Source: Macropodus opercularis
Taxonomy: Eukaryota; Chordata; Actinopteri; Anabantiformes; Osphronemidae
Assembly: GCA_030770545.1 (NCBI GenBank)
Contig: CM061109.1
Coordinates: 4,092,001-4,156,000, forward strand
Reading direction: 5' to 3'
Length of the DNA stretch: 64,000 nucleotides
Shown: one piece after another, positions 43,901 to 54,879 of the stretch
Layout of the letters: every line of letters starts with the position of its first letter
How positions within the stretch are numbered: the first letter of the stretch is position 1
The notes under the pieces: model-generated
The model's input: the letters and a program-made list of their open reading frames with translations, nothing else
What the model was told of the DNA's origin: nothing
Databases searched by the model: none
Position numbers and translations under genes: made by a program

Positions 43901-44653
43901 GTCCCTGAAACAAAACGAGCCACATTGTTTACTCGAAATGAGGACGATCCTCCTCATTTCTTCCTTACTGATATTTACTGGTATTTACTGGTATTTACCA
44001 CTGCTTCAGATTCAACCATTTGCACACACAAACACTCACAATCAGGTTAGGTTGACACACCGGGGGGCATCTTGGAGATTCAATGTCTGGCCCAATGACA
44101 CTTTCATTGTAATCTGGATTTATCAAGTCGTAGATTTTCCTAGGCTACAATAAACTGGCAAGAGGCACAGTCTGTAGCTGAGAGCAACATTAAATCCACA
44201 TTTTTGCAAGGGCTACAGTTTGTGTTGTGGATCTAGCTTGTCCCATGATTTAAGACTGATTCACTGGTAATGTACAGGTGTTTTCCTTGTTCATTATGCA
44301 TTATCAACTAAGTTACTTAGCAATATAAGACTTAATTTGTGGTATTTTGTACGCAGGAGGACAGACGCAGCGATGCCTCTCACCACATCCTTAGGATCCT
44401 GGTCGTCCATAGAGGAGATGGAGAGGATCCAGTGGACGTATCAATAATTCTGGAAGGCAAGGAGATGCTTACAGGATGCAGCAGCACTGCTACAGCTTGT
44501 TCACTACTTATGGGGCTGATTTATACCCTCAACCTTGCCTACCCCCCTGTACTGCGTTATACCTTTGAGGTGTTTCAGAAACTTTTTCTGGAACTGGACA
44601 TGATTAAACTTTCTCCAAAAGTACAAGCTCTTAAGCTTAAGCTGTTAACTTAA
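40974..44653 (+). pseudogene. Decayed transposase-like multi-copy gene (unit B)
   Basis: Counterpart of 9366-13045 at constant offset 31608. The KHHF block, the ERWPALFCESG exon with its GTAGGT donor (after about 42657), the premature TGA exon (from 42899), the exon 43167-43259 and the last exon 44357-44653 are all kept. The lesions I noted in A are present here too, so decay preceded the duplication. Confidence 0.65.
43352..43871 (+). repeat. Candidate solo LTR in an intron (unit B)
   Basis: Counterpart of 11744-12263: 520 bp, TGTAGTAG to CACTACA. Confidence 0.35.
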
Positions 44654-44949
44654 ATGACAGTACTGAACTGTTCAACAGTACTGTCAACGTTTGTCTTTTA
44701 GGTGAATTTTAGTTTCTGTGATTGATGTTTGTGGCCATGCTAACATTTTATCTGTAACTGTTAATGCTTTTAAGGTAAGGCTATTCTAGATCAAAACTTT
44801 GAGTAGTGGTGGTAATGTTGGTGGCTGGATTTAGCTTAACATGAACTTTTATTTTGTACATTTGTGGCATTTCTTTCTGTTTTATTATTTTATTTTGACA
44901 TGCAAAATTAGCCTTAGCCTCTGTTATTTTGCATCACAGAACAGTAAAA

Positions 44950-47030
44950 TGACAGGACTGGTGAACCGTCTTCCAGCTTTAGCTGATGGAGCTGACTAGG
45001 AGAACCGAGAAAGCTCAAGAACCAACTTTTTCTTTCTACTGCACCATGATGCGTGATGGCGATCAGAGTCCACGGACTAGGAACATCAAGGATGGATTCA
45101 AGTTCCAGGCTCAGCACCACACGTCGCTCTCATCATAGGGTTAAGAGATGCAACAGAAAGAATACAACCTACCACACGAGGATTAATGGACCAAGGGAGT
45201 AATGATCAAAACTAGGAGTATGTGCAACACCCCAATCTTTCCCAAAGAAAACCAAACACCAATGACTATAAGTTAGATCAACACTCATTAATGCAATAGT
45301 ACAGGAATAACATCTTACTGTACCAGACCCACACACACTGCTGTCCAACATTCCTCCAGGAATGGGCTGGTATACTGTGATCTTCATCATCTAGATATTC
45401 AATCCACAACACTGATGTATGTGGTCTATGATGGCATTTTGATCTGCTCAAAAAGTAAAAAGCAGTGTGAAAGACTCAACTGCAGTATTTAAGGCCTTAG
45501 CAGCTGGACGTCATAAGCTCAGTAAAAGCAAGCTGCAGTTCTGTCAGAAAACAGTAGAGTCGTTGGGACAACAGCTTAGAGGTGAAAAGAGGCCTATAGC
45601 ACCGTCTCAGGTAGAAGCTGTAATAAAAGCTCCCAAACCACTAACTCTGGGACAGAAGTTAGAAGTCAGAAGTCATTTTTGGGGATGGCTGGTTTTGCGG
45701 ACGACACAACTGTGGTAGGTCTCTCATCAGTAACAGAGATGAGACAAACTACAGGAGCGAAGTGAGCCGTCTGCCCTGAGAGTGAACAGCACCAAGTTCC
45801 TGGGTGTTCACATCACAGAGACCCTCTCCTGGACCAACAACACCACAGCACTGGCCAAGAAAGCACAACAGCGCAAACTGAGAAGAGCTAGAGCCCCCGC
45901 CCTCATCATGTACACCTTCTACAGAGGCACCATAGAGAGCATTCTGTCCAGCTGCATCACTGTGTGGTACGGAGCCTGCAACGCCTCCTGCCGTAAGACA
46001 CTACAACGCATAGTGAGAGCAGCTGAGAAGATCGTTGGAGTCTCTCTCCCCTCCCTCCAGGACATTTACAGCCCATAGCCTGTTACAGCACTAAGCTTGA
46101 TAACACTGAGGAGGGACTGACTCCCTGCTGCCAGAGATTGGCAGCAGCAGCAGCATTTACCCATAAGTAAGCATCAGTTCTAACAGTGGGACACCCTGTG
46201 ACATTGTATGTATCTCACCAACTGCATGCTATGCTAACTAGTCCTTGATTTGTTGTTACACAGGCCAGAAGGACTGGTTATGAAGTGTTACTATCAGGAC
46301 AAGAACAAACTGTGCAGCGGTGCAACACAATAAATCCCACACGACTGCACACAAGAAACACACACATTCATGCAAGTATGAGAGAATTTGTACAACCAAC
46401 CGATTCCATCAGATTCATTTTGTTTGTGGATGAGTCGTGCGTATGAAACAGGAAGGCATGCAGCATGTGGGGCATTTTATAAAGTACAGCTTAGATCAGC
46501 CATGTTCAGCACAACTTGCTGATATTAAGGCCAAACAGACACAATCTATCCAGACAGTGCATATGGCTATGGAGTGTGTCACATATGGATTTATCCATGC
46601 GGCTGGCTCACCTGTAGTGCATGGAGAAGCTGTGGCACAATTGATTCTCAAGTGCAGCTACCAAAAGAGTTAGAGGGAAAGATTCCTGTTTGTAGTAGTG
46701 CAGGTTTAGTAGATGGATGGAAGCTTGTCCAACAGCTGAACCAGACCACAAAGCAGCAGCTAAGTTTTTGTATGCAGTGTTTCCCAGATTTGACAATGCC
46801 AGATACTAAATCATCAGACAAGGGTCCTCACTTTCTGTCAAGTGTGATAAGAGAAATGTTTCATATCCCAGGAGCAGCAGGTGATGGGCCCTCAGTCGGG
46901 GATCCTGGTCACCCTGCTCTTGACAACCTTGATGTACCTCCACGTACACCTGTCTGGGGACAAGACCTGTTGGAGGAGGAGAATGTTTCCTATCTTTTCC
47001 CTCTGTTCTGTTTGTCTTTGTTGTGCTAAC
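44950..47030 (+). pseudogene. Decayed ERV pol fragment, partly replaced (unit B)
   Basis: Counterpart of 15106-16935. The left end is fused to the flank of the preceding pseudogene at about 44948 by the 1764-bp deletion (CAGTAAAATGACAGGACTGG). Same degraded VYDG box. The connection domain from about 45684 to 46068 is replaced by a LINE fragment. The RNase H and integrase remnants from 46430 follow unit A, with one frame difference at about 46900 (a GG insertion that lengthens a chance reading frame to 151 codons). Confidence 0.75.
45684..46068 (+). repeat. LINE reverse-transcriptase fragment inside ERV pol (unit B only)
   Basis: Begins with FADDTTVVGL (the catalytic RT box of non-LTR elements) and continues in another frame with KFLGVHITETLSWT, FYRGTIESILSSCITVWYG and LQRIVRAAEKIVG, typical of the RT C-terminal region of a common fish LINE. 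It replaces about 240 bp of ERV sequence (unit A about 15840-16080). The joints share short sequence with the host (GGCTGGTT at left, ACAGCCC at right). The fragment is itself internally deleted. Confidence 0.8.
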
Positions 47031-47653
47031 CCTCTCAGGTTTAGCAAGACTCTCTCTACGTCCTTTTCTGCTCCTACGTCAGATATTCTTGAAATAAACA
47101 GTTTAAGGGAATTTTCTATTGTGCATCCTCAGTAGAAATTATTATTGTTACTTTTTTTATTATAGTTAATTTAAATATCATGATTCTTTACTTGTGCAGA
47201 AGACAACACCTTGTGTTGTTAAAACTACCAGCTAAGAGCAACAGACATTTCCATTTTTGTGCTTTACATGGGAAAACATCAACCAATACACCGTGGACAC
47301 AGAACGACTTTGATTTGTTTTCACATGTATTTTTCAAAATATGTGTAACCCTATGGAAGAAATCTGGGCCATAAGTCTTCAAAAAATTAACTCCCAAACG
47401 AAAACAAGCTATTTGAACCAAAACTATGAAAAACTGTAGCCAAAGTTTCTCAATTCAAATATGAGTAAATTATTATTAAAATAAACTTTATATTTAAAAT
47501 TGGATGCAAATAAAAGGGCAAATAAAACTTCTGCCTGGCCGCAGTTGTCAGTTTGCATAAAGACTGCAAAACAATTTAACTGGTATCAACTTGGCTGCTA
47601 CTGAATCTACAGAACTGGCCTCTATAGGGTTCAATGTTCCTCCCTAGCGCTCA
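47031..47653. other. Unrecognised sequence after the ERV fragment (unit B)
   Basis: Counterpart of 16936-17694; short frames only, no assignable motif. Confidence 0.5.
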
Positions 47654-47667
47654 GCGCCATCTACTGG
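47654..47667 (-). promoter_or_regulatory. CTCF-like motif (unit B, central)
   Basis: Identical to 17695-17708 on the minus strand. Confidence 0.5.
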
Positions 47668-47726
47668 CCCATGTAGCTGATTGCTCTAACAAGCACATCA
47701 TTTACAATCCTCAAAACCTTGAGGAA

Positions 47727-47745
47727 ACACACACACACACACACA
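47727..47745. repeat. (CA)n microsatellite (unit B)
   Basis: Shorter allele of the run at 17768-17792. Confidence 0.9.
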
Positions 47746-49809
47746 AAGTGTGACTTATTTTCACTTTTCTCTCCTGAATTGCACCATGAACCTCTCATAA
47801 TTACTTTTACCTACTTTTATTGCATTACCTCTATTTACACATAGTTACATTTAAATGCGAGTTTCAGACAGAAAGTCAGTGTCTGGCAGAACTACAAAAA
47901 ATCCCAAACATCTAAAACATGCGGAGAAACTCCACATCTGCTGTTTTTGTAGCTTTATACGTCAAAAATATATCAAAACTCTTTATGAGCATGACATTTC
48001 TTATCTAGTAAACTCCTAAATCGAAACATATCAGCTAAACACAGCTGTGAGATAAATGTGGAGCACTTTGTTTTTCTGAACTGTAGTAAAGTTAAGAGGA
48101 GAGTGAAAACAAAACTTCTACCAACCTCTAAGTATCTGCATATGAAGCCGTATTTGTTTAGGTAATAGATCAGCTCCCACCACTGCCTGTTTTCTGCAGT
48201 GAAAGCAAGATTCAGTGGCGAACTGCTAACATCACCTGGTGGTGTTAATGTGCAAGTATCAGCTACACAACCAGCTGCTACTCTTGGACAACTTGCTGTG
48301 TTTTGGCACCTGTGGATCGGTTTAGGCTGACGCTGAAGCAATTTATTATTGGTTATTTTAACTAGCATTAAAATAAGCAGATGTTTTTAATGTTGTGGCT
48401 GTTTCTCTGATGTCATTGGTTGTCATGACATAACTAGACTAGAACCATAAATACCACATCAGGTCTTACACAGAGTACTTATAATTAATCTAAATACCAG
48501 ACAGGACATGATGCAATTAACAATTAACAGGCTTGTGCATTGGATTCAAATGGAAAATGTTTATTTCACCTAACATTAAACCACAAGTCTTTTCAAGTCA
48601 AGTGAAATTGTTGCAGTTTGCCATGACACTGCTCATGTACTGACACTCGAGCATTACACAGTTTCATGGAAAATCGAAGGCACGATGAAGAATCTGAATC
48701 GTGAAGGCAAACAATGATCTGCCGTGTTTCAGGTGGAGGTGATCTGTTGTGCAGTATCACGATAGCTGGAGACGATGAACCCAACGCAGCATGTCCTGGA
48801 TGGGAAGAGGTCACACAAAAAAAACATTCACCCATCAGGGGGCAGTCTTCACTGACAGATGGTGTGATCTCAGTAGAAGTGCACAGTTTGACATGATACA
48901 TGTTGCTTGCTATTACCAAACAGTGATATACATCACTGACAGGTTTATAAAGCTTCCATCAACATCTAAACTTGGGTTAGCAGATTTGGCTTTTTTTCAT
49001 CCATTTCTCTTTGCTCCAACTCCTGGATTCTGGGGAGAGTATTTAAAGTTTTAACTTACCCGCAGTAAAAGCTCCCTCACAGTCTTGAAATGTTTCTACG
49101 TGGGACAATGAGTCATAAGCATGAGAGAGAAGATTCCAACAGGATGTGGGATGAGAATGAAGCTATGATTAAAAGAAGCGGAAGAACAGGGGGTTGAGCA
49201 TCAGGTGGACAAATAACTACTGCAAACTGTATGTTTGTACTTATACTTTCTGAAAGGTCTAGAAAAATTCTGTATTTACTGTCTAAATTAATCAAATCCT
49301 GCATCTCTGGTGGCGTGGTGGTGCATCAACCTATGACACAGGCAGTTTGCACATTTAGGAAGGTTCAATCTGTGGCACTTCTGTTCTCCAGCCAGCTGAG
49401 GCAATGTCTCTTGGGACTTTGTAGCTGGTTCATGGAACACAGGTGTCATTTCATGTATCTGATTAATCAGGTTGAATTCTGGTTAGTCAGCGTCTTGCTT
49501 TTGTATTCTGGTTATTAGAGACCATCTTGCTCTGTACTTAGTCAGGTAGGATTTTGTTTTATAGACTAATTGTTATTGTATTTATCCTCATAGCGAGTGA
49601 CTATAGTTAGTTGTTAGTTGCTAGTTGTTTGTTTATTAAAGACAATATTCCTGTTGAATCACAACCAGCCTTCCAGTGTCTGCTTTCTTGTTTGTCACAC
49701 ATTCGCAGGTTTTGGAGTAGCGTATATTCCTATTCAGATTATGTCTTTTTGGTTAAAATGCTTCTGTCCCAGCATTTTAAATATGTCAAGTTAAACTTTT
49801 TTATCTAAA
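47746..49809. other. Unrecognised sequence with two minus-strand open frames (unit B)
   Basis: Counterpart of 17793-19849. Minus-strand frames 48368-47973 (131 codons) and 48919-48593 (108 codons) both remain open, with several amino-acid replacements relative to unit A. No family recognised. Confidence 0.4.
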
Positions 49810-50547
49810 AATGAATTGAATTACACTAAATTTAAAACTTATACTGCATGAAAATGATCACTGAAAAAGACAATAAAACTGAAAAGCTGACGTGGCCTTT
49901 TCTAGGGATAACAGTAAGTATCACAGCAACAAATTGGTGTCATGGATCACATTAAAAATACAACTTCGAATGTACAACAGATGAAGAAATGCACAATTAT
50001 AATAAGAAGAACTTGATGTTTGATACTGACAGGTACTGACACCAATGATGTAAAAATGAAATCCAGGCAGGGGACCACAGTGATGGCCCTACTTCTTTAC
50101 CTGATTATTAACATCCCATTGAAAGGAAGAGACATCTCAGTCTCAACTGCCACTGCAGGAGTCTGCTTGTGTGTCACCTGGAATTGTGAGTCAAATGTCT
50201 GTCACCTGGAATTCAGTGGAAAAACAAAAACACAACAGATAGAGACCATATCTTTACAGATTAAGAAGCTGTAAGTAAGTAAGTATCAGCATCAAAAGGT
50301 GCTTAAAATGTCCTCATCTGCCTGAGCATGTTTTTCCATCCTGTCTACTGTAGTGAGTAGGTGTGGAACCTCAACTACCTACTCAATACCCTTCAGACAA
50401 CTTCACCTGGATGAATGAGAATCTCCACAGACAACTACAGACATTGTTTCTACCATAGCCCCAAGTACAAACCAGAGCACGTTGCTAACTTGTAACACAT
50501 TCAGGCATAAGTTAATAAATAAAGGCAAAACAAGATATACACTTCAT
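49810..50547 (-). repeat. Inverted-repeat segments b' and a' (unit B), up to the L2
   Basis: Counterpart of 19850-20580 at offset 29960. The last 290 bp (50258-50547) are duplicated beyond the L2 insertion. Confidence 0.75.
50258..50547 (+). repeat. 290-bp duplication flanking the L2, left copy
   Basis: Runs from AGATTAAGAAGCTG to CACTTCAT and is repeated, same length, at 52424-52713 immediately after the L2 tail. Both copies share unit-B-only variants (GTAAGTAAGTAAG, CTCAATACCC, AGACATTG) and differ from each other at only a few positions, so the duplication arose with or after the insertion. Confidence 0.9.
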
Positions 50548-51829
50548 CTTGAAAAAAACGTAGCTAAACAATTATGTGACCACTTGCGTAGAAATGACCT
50601 ATATGAAGATTTCCAGTCAGGATTCAGATTACATCATAGCACAGAAACAGCTCTGATTAGAGTCACTAATGATCTTCTCACAGCTTCAGACAATGGTCTA
50701 GTTTCTGTACTTGTCCTGTTAGATCTTAGTGCAGCATTTGATACGATAGATCACAAGATTCTATTGCAGAGACTGGAACATAGCTTTGGGATTAAAGGAA
50801 AAGCACTGGGATGGTTTAAGTCTTATCTGTTGAACAGATTCCAATTCGTCCATGTTCATGATCAATCTTCCATCCGCACAGGAATTAACTTTGGAGTTCC
50901 ACAGGGTTCTGTGCTTGGTCCAATACTTTTCAGTCTTTACATGTCTCCCCTTGGTAATATTATTAGAAAACATTCTATAAATTTCCACTGCTATGCAGAT
51001 GATACTCAGTTATATTTGTCCATGAAACCAGAGGAAACAAACCAATTAGTCAAACTTCAGACTTGTTTAAATGATATCAAATCCTGGATGTCCCATAACT
51101 TTCTACAACTGAATTCAGATAAAACTGAGGTTATTATAATTGGTGCTAAAAACCAGAGAGACTCTTTATTGAATCAGATTGTTACTCTGGATGACATAAC
51201 GTTAGCTTCAAGTTCTACTGTGAGGAACCTTGGTGTCATTGTTGACCAAGATCTGTCCTTTACACCATATAATAAAGAAATCTCTAGAACCGCCTACTTC
51301 CACCTGAGGAATATTGCTAAAATTAGGAGCATCCTCTCACAGAGTGATGCTGAAAAATTAATCCATGCATTTGTTACCTCTAGGCTTGACTACTGTAACT
51401 CGCTACTCATAGGTTGTCCCAATAACTCTTTGAAAATCCTCCAATTAATTCAAAATGCTGCAGCCAGAGTCTGACTGGACTTAGGAAGCGAGATCACATT
51501 TCTCCAACATTAGCTTCTCTGCATTGGCTCCCTGTCAAAACTAGGATAGAATTCAAAATTCTTCTCCTCACCTACAAAGCTCTTCATAATAAAGCTCCAT
51601 CTTATCTTAAAGACCTCATCGCTCCTTATGCTCCCAACAGAACGCTTCGTTCTCAGAGCGCTGGTCTGCTTGTGGTTCCTAGAGTTTCTAAATGTAGAAC
51701 AGGAGGCAGAGCATTTAGCTACCAAGCTCCTCTCCTATGGAACCAGCTTCCAGTCCAGGTTCGAGAAGCAGACACCCTCTCTAGTTTTAAAACTAGGCTT
51801 AAAACCTTTCTTTTTGACAAAGCGTATAG
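50548..51829 (+). pseudogene. L2 reverse transcriptase, truncated and frameshifted
   Basis: The open frame runs in from host sequence (ATG at 50482 is not the element's own) and continues to 51474. Seen: GFRLHHSTETALI; motif A LLDLSAAFDTIDH (catalytic aspartate); GVPQGSVLGP; the catalytic box CYADDTQLY near 50989-51012; LQLNSDKTEV; and RTAYFHLRNI. A one-base shift near 51471 (after NAAARV) moves the C-terminal part (LHWLPVKTRI, then LKTFLFDKAYS) to another frame, ending near 51831. The endonuclease domain is missing through 5' truncation. It would reverse-transcribe element RNA at a nicked target; this copy cannot. Confidence 0.88.
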
Positions 51830-52423
51830 TTAGAGATGGTTCTGGTCACCCTGAACCATCTCTTAGTTAAGCTGCTATAGACTTAGACTGCTGGGGGACG
51901 TCCTTTATTGACTGAGCTCTTTTTTCTCTTTTTCTTCTATCCACTAACATGCCTCCATTTCCACATGTGACTAACTTTGTCCCTTTTCTCTCCTAGTTGT
52001 GCTTCTCCCCTTCTGTCTCTCTCTATCCTCATCTACAGGTATCATCAGACTCAGAGTCGTGTGTCTCCAGTGTTCAGTTGCTGGTCCAACCATCCTGCCT
52101 GTGTTCTGTTGCTGCTTGTTTTGTTGTTGTGGTTGTGTTCTTTTCTCTCTTCTCTATCCCCTCACCCCAGCCGGTCAAGGCAGATGGCCGCCCACACTGA
52201 GCCTGGGTCTGCTGGAGGTTTCTTCCTCTATAGAGGGAGTTTTTCCGCTGTCGCTATTTAACTGTACAATTTATCGATTGGCTACAATTAAAAGCTTGCT
52301 CTATGTGGGAATTGTTGGGTTTAGTTGTGTAAGGTCTTAAAACCTTACTTGTAAAGCGCCTTGAGATAACTGATGTTGTGAATTGGCGCTATATAAATAA
52401 AGTTGAATTGAATTGAATTGAAT
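50548..52423 (+). mobile_element. 5'-truncated L2-type LINE (unit B only)
   Basis: A non-LTR retrotransposon of about 1.9 kb, lacking its 5' half. It has the reverse-transcriptase C-terminal two-thirds, a 3' UTR of about 0.6 kb and a (TTGAA)n tail (GTTGAATTGAATTGAATTGA), which is typical of fish L2/CR1-like elements. It has no counterpart in unit A, so it inserted after the units separated, or was lost from A. The direct repeats of 290 bp are far longer than usual for this class. Confidence 0.9.
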
Positions 52424-52713
52424 AGATTAAGAAGCTGTAAGTAAGTAAGTATCAGCATCAATAGGTGCTTAAAATGTCCTCATCTGCCTGAGCATGTTTT
52501 TCCATCTTGTCTACTGTAGTGAGTAGGTGTGGAACCTCAACTACCTACTCAATACCCTTCAGACAACTTCACCTGGATGAATGAGAATCTCCACAGACAA
52601 CTACAGACATTGTTTCTACCATAGCCCCAAGTACAAACCAGAGCACGTTGCTAACTTGTAACACATTCAGGCATAAGTTAATAAATAAAGGCAAAACAAG
52701 ATATACACTTCAT
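52424..52713 (+). repeat. 290-bp duplication flanking the L2, right copy
   Basis: Second copy of 50258-50547. It carries CATCAATAGG as in unit A, where the left copy has CATCAAAAGG, and CCATCTTGTC where A and the left copy have CCATCCTGTC. After it the unit continues as in A. Confidence 0.9.
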
Positions 52714-52852
52714 TTAATATAGTATTTGACAAGTAAATTTTGCTCCTAAATTGTTATTAATTATCTACTATAGTTCTGTGGAAACAGAAATTCGAAACAC
52801 TAATTCGAGCATGGCCTCAGTCAGGTATCATCAATTGTGTTTATAATAATAA

Positions 52853-53621
52853 TGTTACGGGTCCCAAGTCGGGTACCAGCGCAGCAAAGATGAAGCTGGG
52901 AAACAGGTAACAATCAGGAGCAATTATGGATTGAAGCGCTCAGTTCACCTTCCCGAATAGCCTTTCTCTTTATTCATCTTTTCAACTAATAACAAAACAT
53001 TTACTTCACTTAATATAATTTAACTCTATTAGCAATGTAAACCAACAAAAAATAACTTATCACAAAAAGATGTGCGTGTAGGAGCCTAAATACTATTACT
53101 ATGAAAAGCAAATACATATGGTGTCCGTCTGCAGGACATAGTGTAGCAGACAGATGACACGGCGCATGCGCTACTCGACACGCCATGCGTCTCACTGCTC
53201 ACGTAGCGTGTAGCGAACTTCTAAACTCTAATTAAAGTTCATTGTAAGAGTGTACGTTCCCTATAAACAATTTAATAACATTCGCCGTACAAATATAAAC
53301 TCTCTCTAATGTGGTTTTCATTAGTTTTCCACCAATTACTAACCTGGGAAACAGGTAACAATCAGGAGCAATTATGGATTGAAGCGCTCAGTTCACCTTC
53401 CCGAATAGCCTTGAGGTGGGGGCGGAGCTCCACCGCAAAAGCCTCCCTGGTGCAACTGCTTCCGTCCCAAAGGTTCCTACCTGAGATTTATGTTCCCGTG
53501 TGTTCACTAAATAAATATGGGAATTGTATATCCAATTCTCCTATATTTTATAATATATATATATATCCATCTAAATAAATTATACACAAATAAATCCACG
53601 TTTCATTTGTGGTGTATCACA
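52853..53621 (-). repeat. Solo LTR of the Gypsy family (unit B)
   Basis: 769 bp from TGTTACGGGTCCC to GTATCACA at exactly the place where unit A has the full element. Flanked on both sides by ATAA (52849-52852 and 53622-53625), the probable target-site duplication. It retains the 69-bp internal repeat pair. It formed by LTR-LTR recombination. Confidence 0.93.
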
Positions 53622-53666
53622 ATAAATTAATAATATTAGAATGAAATATGACAGAGCAGTATGATG

Positions 53667-53780
53667 GTGTAGCAGTTAGCACTGTTGCCTCACAGCAAGA
53701 GGCTTTTTCTCTGTGTCTGTGTGGTTTTTCTTCAGTTTCTTCCATCAGCCCAATGACATGAAGTCAATTAATTTAAAATT
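53667..53780 (+). repeat. Degenerate common fish interspersed repeat (unit B)
   Basis: Counterpart of 28491-28600, with about 45 bp more on its left side, which unit A has lost. Confidence 0.5.
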
Positions 53781-53860
53781 GCTTGTAAGTGTGACTGAAA
53801 GAGTGAGCGATGATCTGTCTGTCTCTATAAGTAGCCCTGTGGTGGACTTTGTTCTTTTAC

Positions 53861-54425
53861 GTGTGTGTGTGTGTGTGTGTGTGTGTACAGGTTTAACATT
53901 GCATAAAGCTTTGCTTTAGTGACTAATGGTAACTAATTGATAAGAGATCCCATGAAAATCAGATCATTAATTTATACTTGAGTGTTTTCTGCAGGAAAAC
54001 ACATGGAACCAGCGTCTGGTTCCATGCTTAATCTGTGCATTAATACCCCCATAGGTTTCAGTCCACCTCAAACCACAGCTGCAATATATGTGTTGCACTT
54101 TTGTCTATGTGCCTCTCAGCTATCTGCTCTCAGGTTAAAGCTGCAGTAACAGTCAAGTCGCTGGAGTGATCTGGACACAGAGGATTCTCATCCAGGATCG
54201 TGTAGAGGAAAGACCATAAAAAATGAAATAAAAATAGATTCAATTTTCAATTCAATTCATTTCAACTTTATTTATATAGCAAAAATTCACAACATCAGTT
54301 ATCTCAAGGCGCTTTACAAGTAAGGTTTAAGACCTTACACAACTAGACCCAACAAATCCCAGATAGAGCAAGCTTTTAATTGTAGCCAATCAATAAATTG
54401 TACATTTTAATAGCAACAGCGGAAA
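53861..54425 (-). repeat. Inverted-repeat segment c' (unit B)
   Basis: Counterpart of 28686-29245, beginning with a GT microsatellite (about 53861-53886). Confidence 0.75.
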
Positions 54426-54750
54426 AACTCCCTCTATAGAGGAAGAAACCTCCAGCAGACCCAGGCTCAGTGTGGGCGGCCATCTGCCTTGACCGGTTGG
54501 GGTGAGGGGATAGAGAAGAGAGAAAAGAACACAACCACAACAACAAAACAAGCAGCAACAGAACACAGGCAGAATGGTTGGACCAGCAAATGAACACTGG
54601 AGACACACGGCTCTGAGTCTGACGATACCTGGAGATGAGAATAGAGTTAGTCACATGTAGACATGGAGGCATGTTAGTGGATACAGGAAAGGGAAAAGTA
54701 GAGGAGCTCAGTGAATGAAGGACGTCCTCCAGCATCTAAGTCTAAGAGAC
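54241..54750 (-). repeat. L2-type LINE 3' end, minus strand (unit B)
   Basis: Counterpart of 29062-29570 with isolated substitutions. UTR only; the open frame across it is not a gene. Confidence 0.85.
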
Positions 54751-54879
54751 TCAATCAAATTCGACCTTTCTTTAATCTAGAGAGGAATCAGTGTCTGCTG
54801 AAACAAGACGTCGTGTAGCATGTTTCTTAGAATAAAGTCTCTTTTAAATGACCGACCGTGTTACAGGTTCAGAGGTTAA

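Larger units (their letters stand above)
33986..54879. repeat. Long repeat unit B (about 20.9 kb)
   Basis: The second copy of the unit. It is shorter than A chiefly because the Gypsy internal region is missing (solo LTR) and about 1.76 kb of the ERV region is deleted. It has gained an L2 insertion of about 1.9 kb with a 290-bp duplication and a LINE fragment inside the ERV pol. Satellite of the same phase borders it on both sides. Confidence 0.92.

Noticed and set aside
46574..47029. 151-codon frame in unit B near the ERV integrase
   Set aside because: It is extended only by a two-base difference from unit A, and the frame runs across RNase H and integrase remnants that are out of frame with each other.
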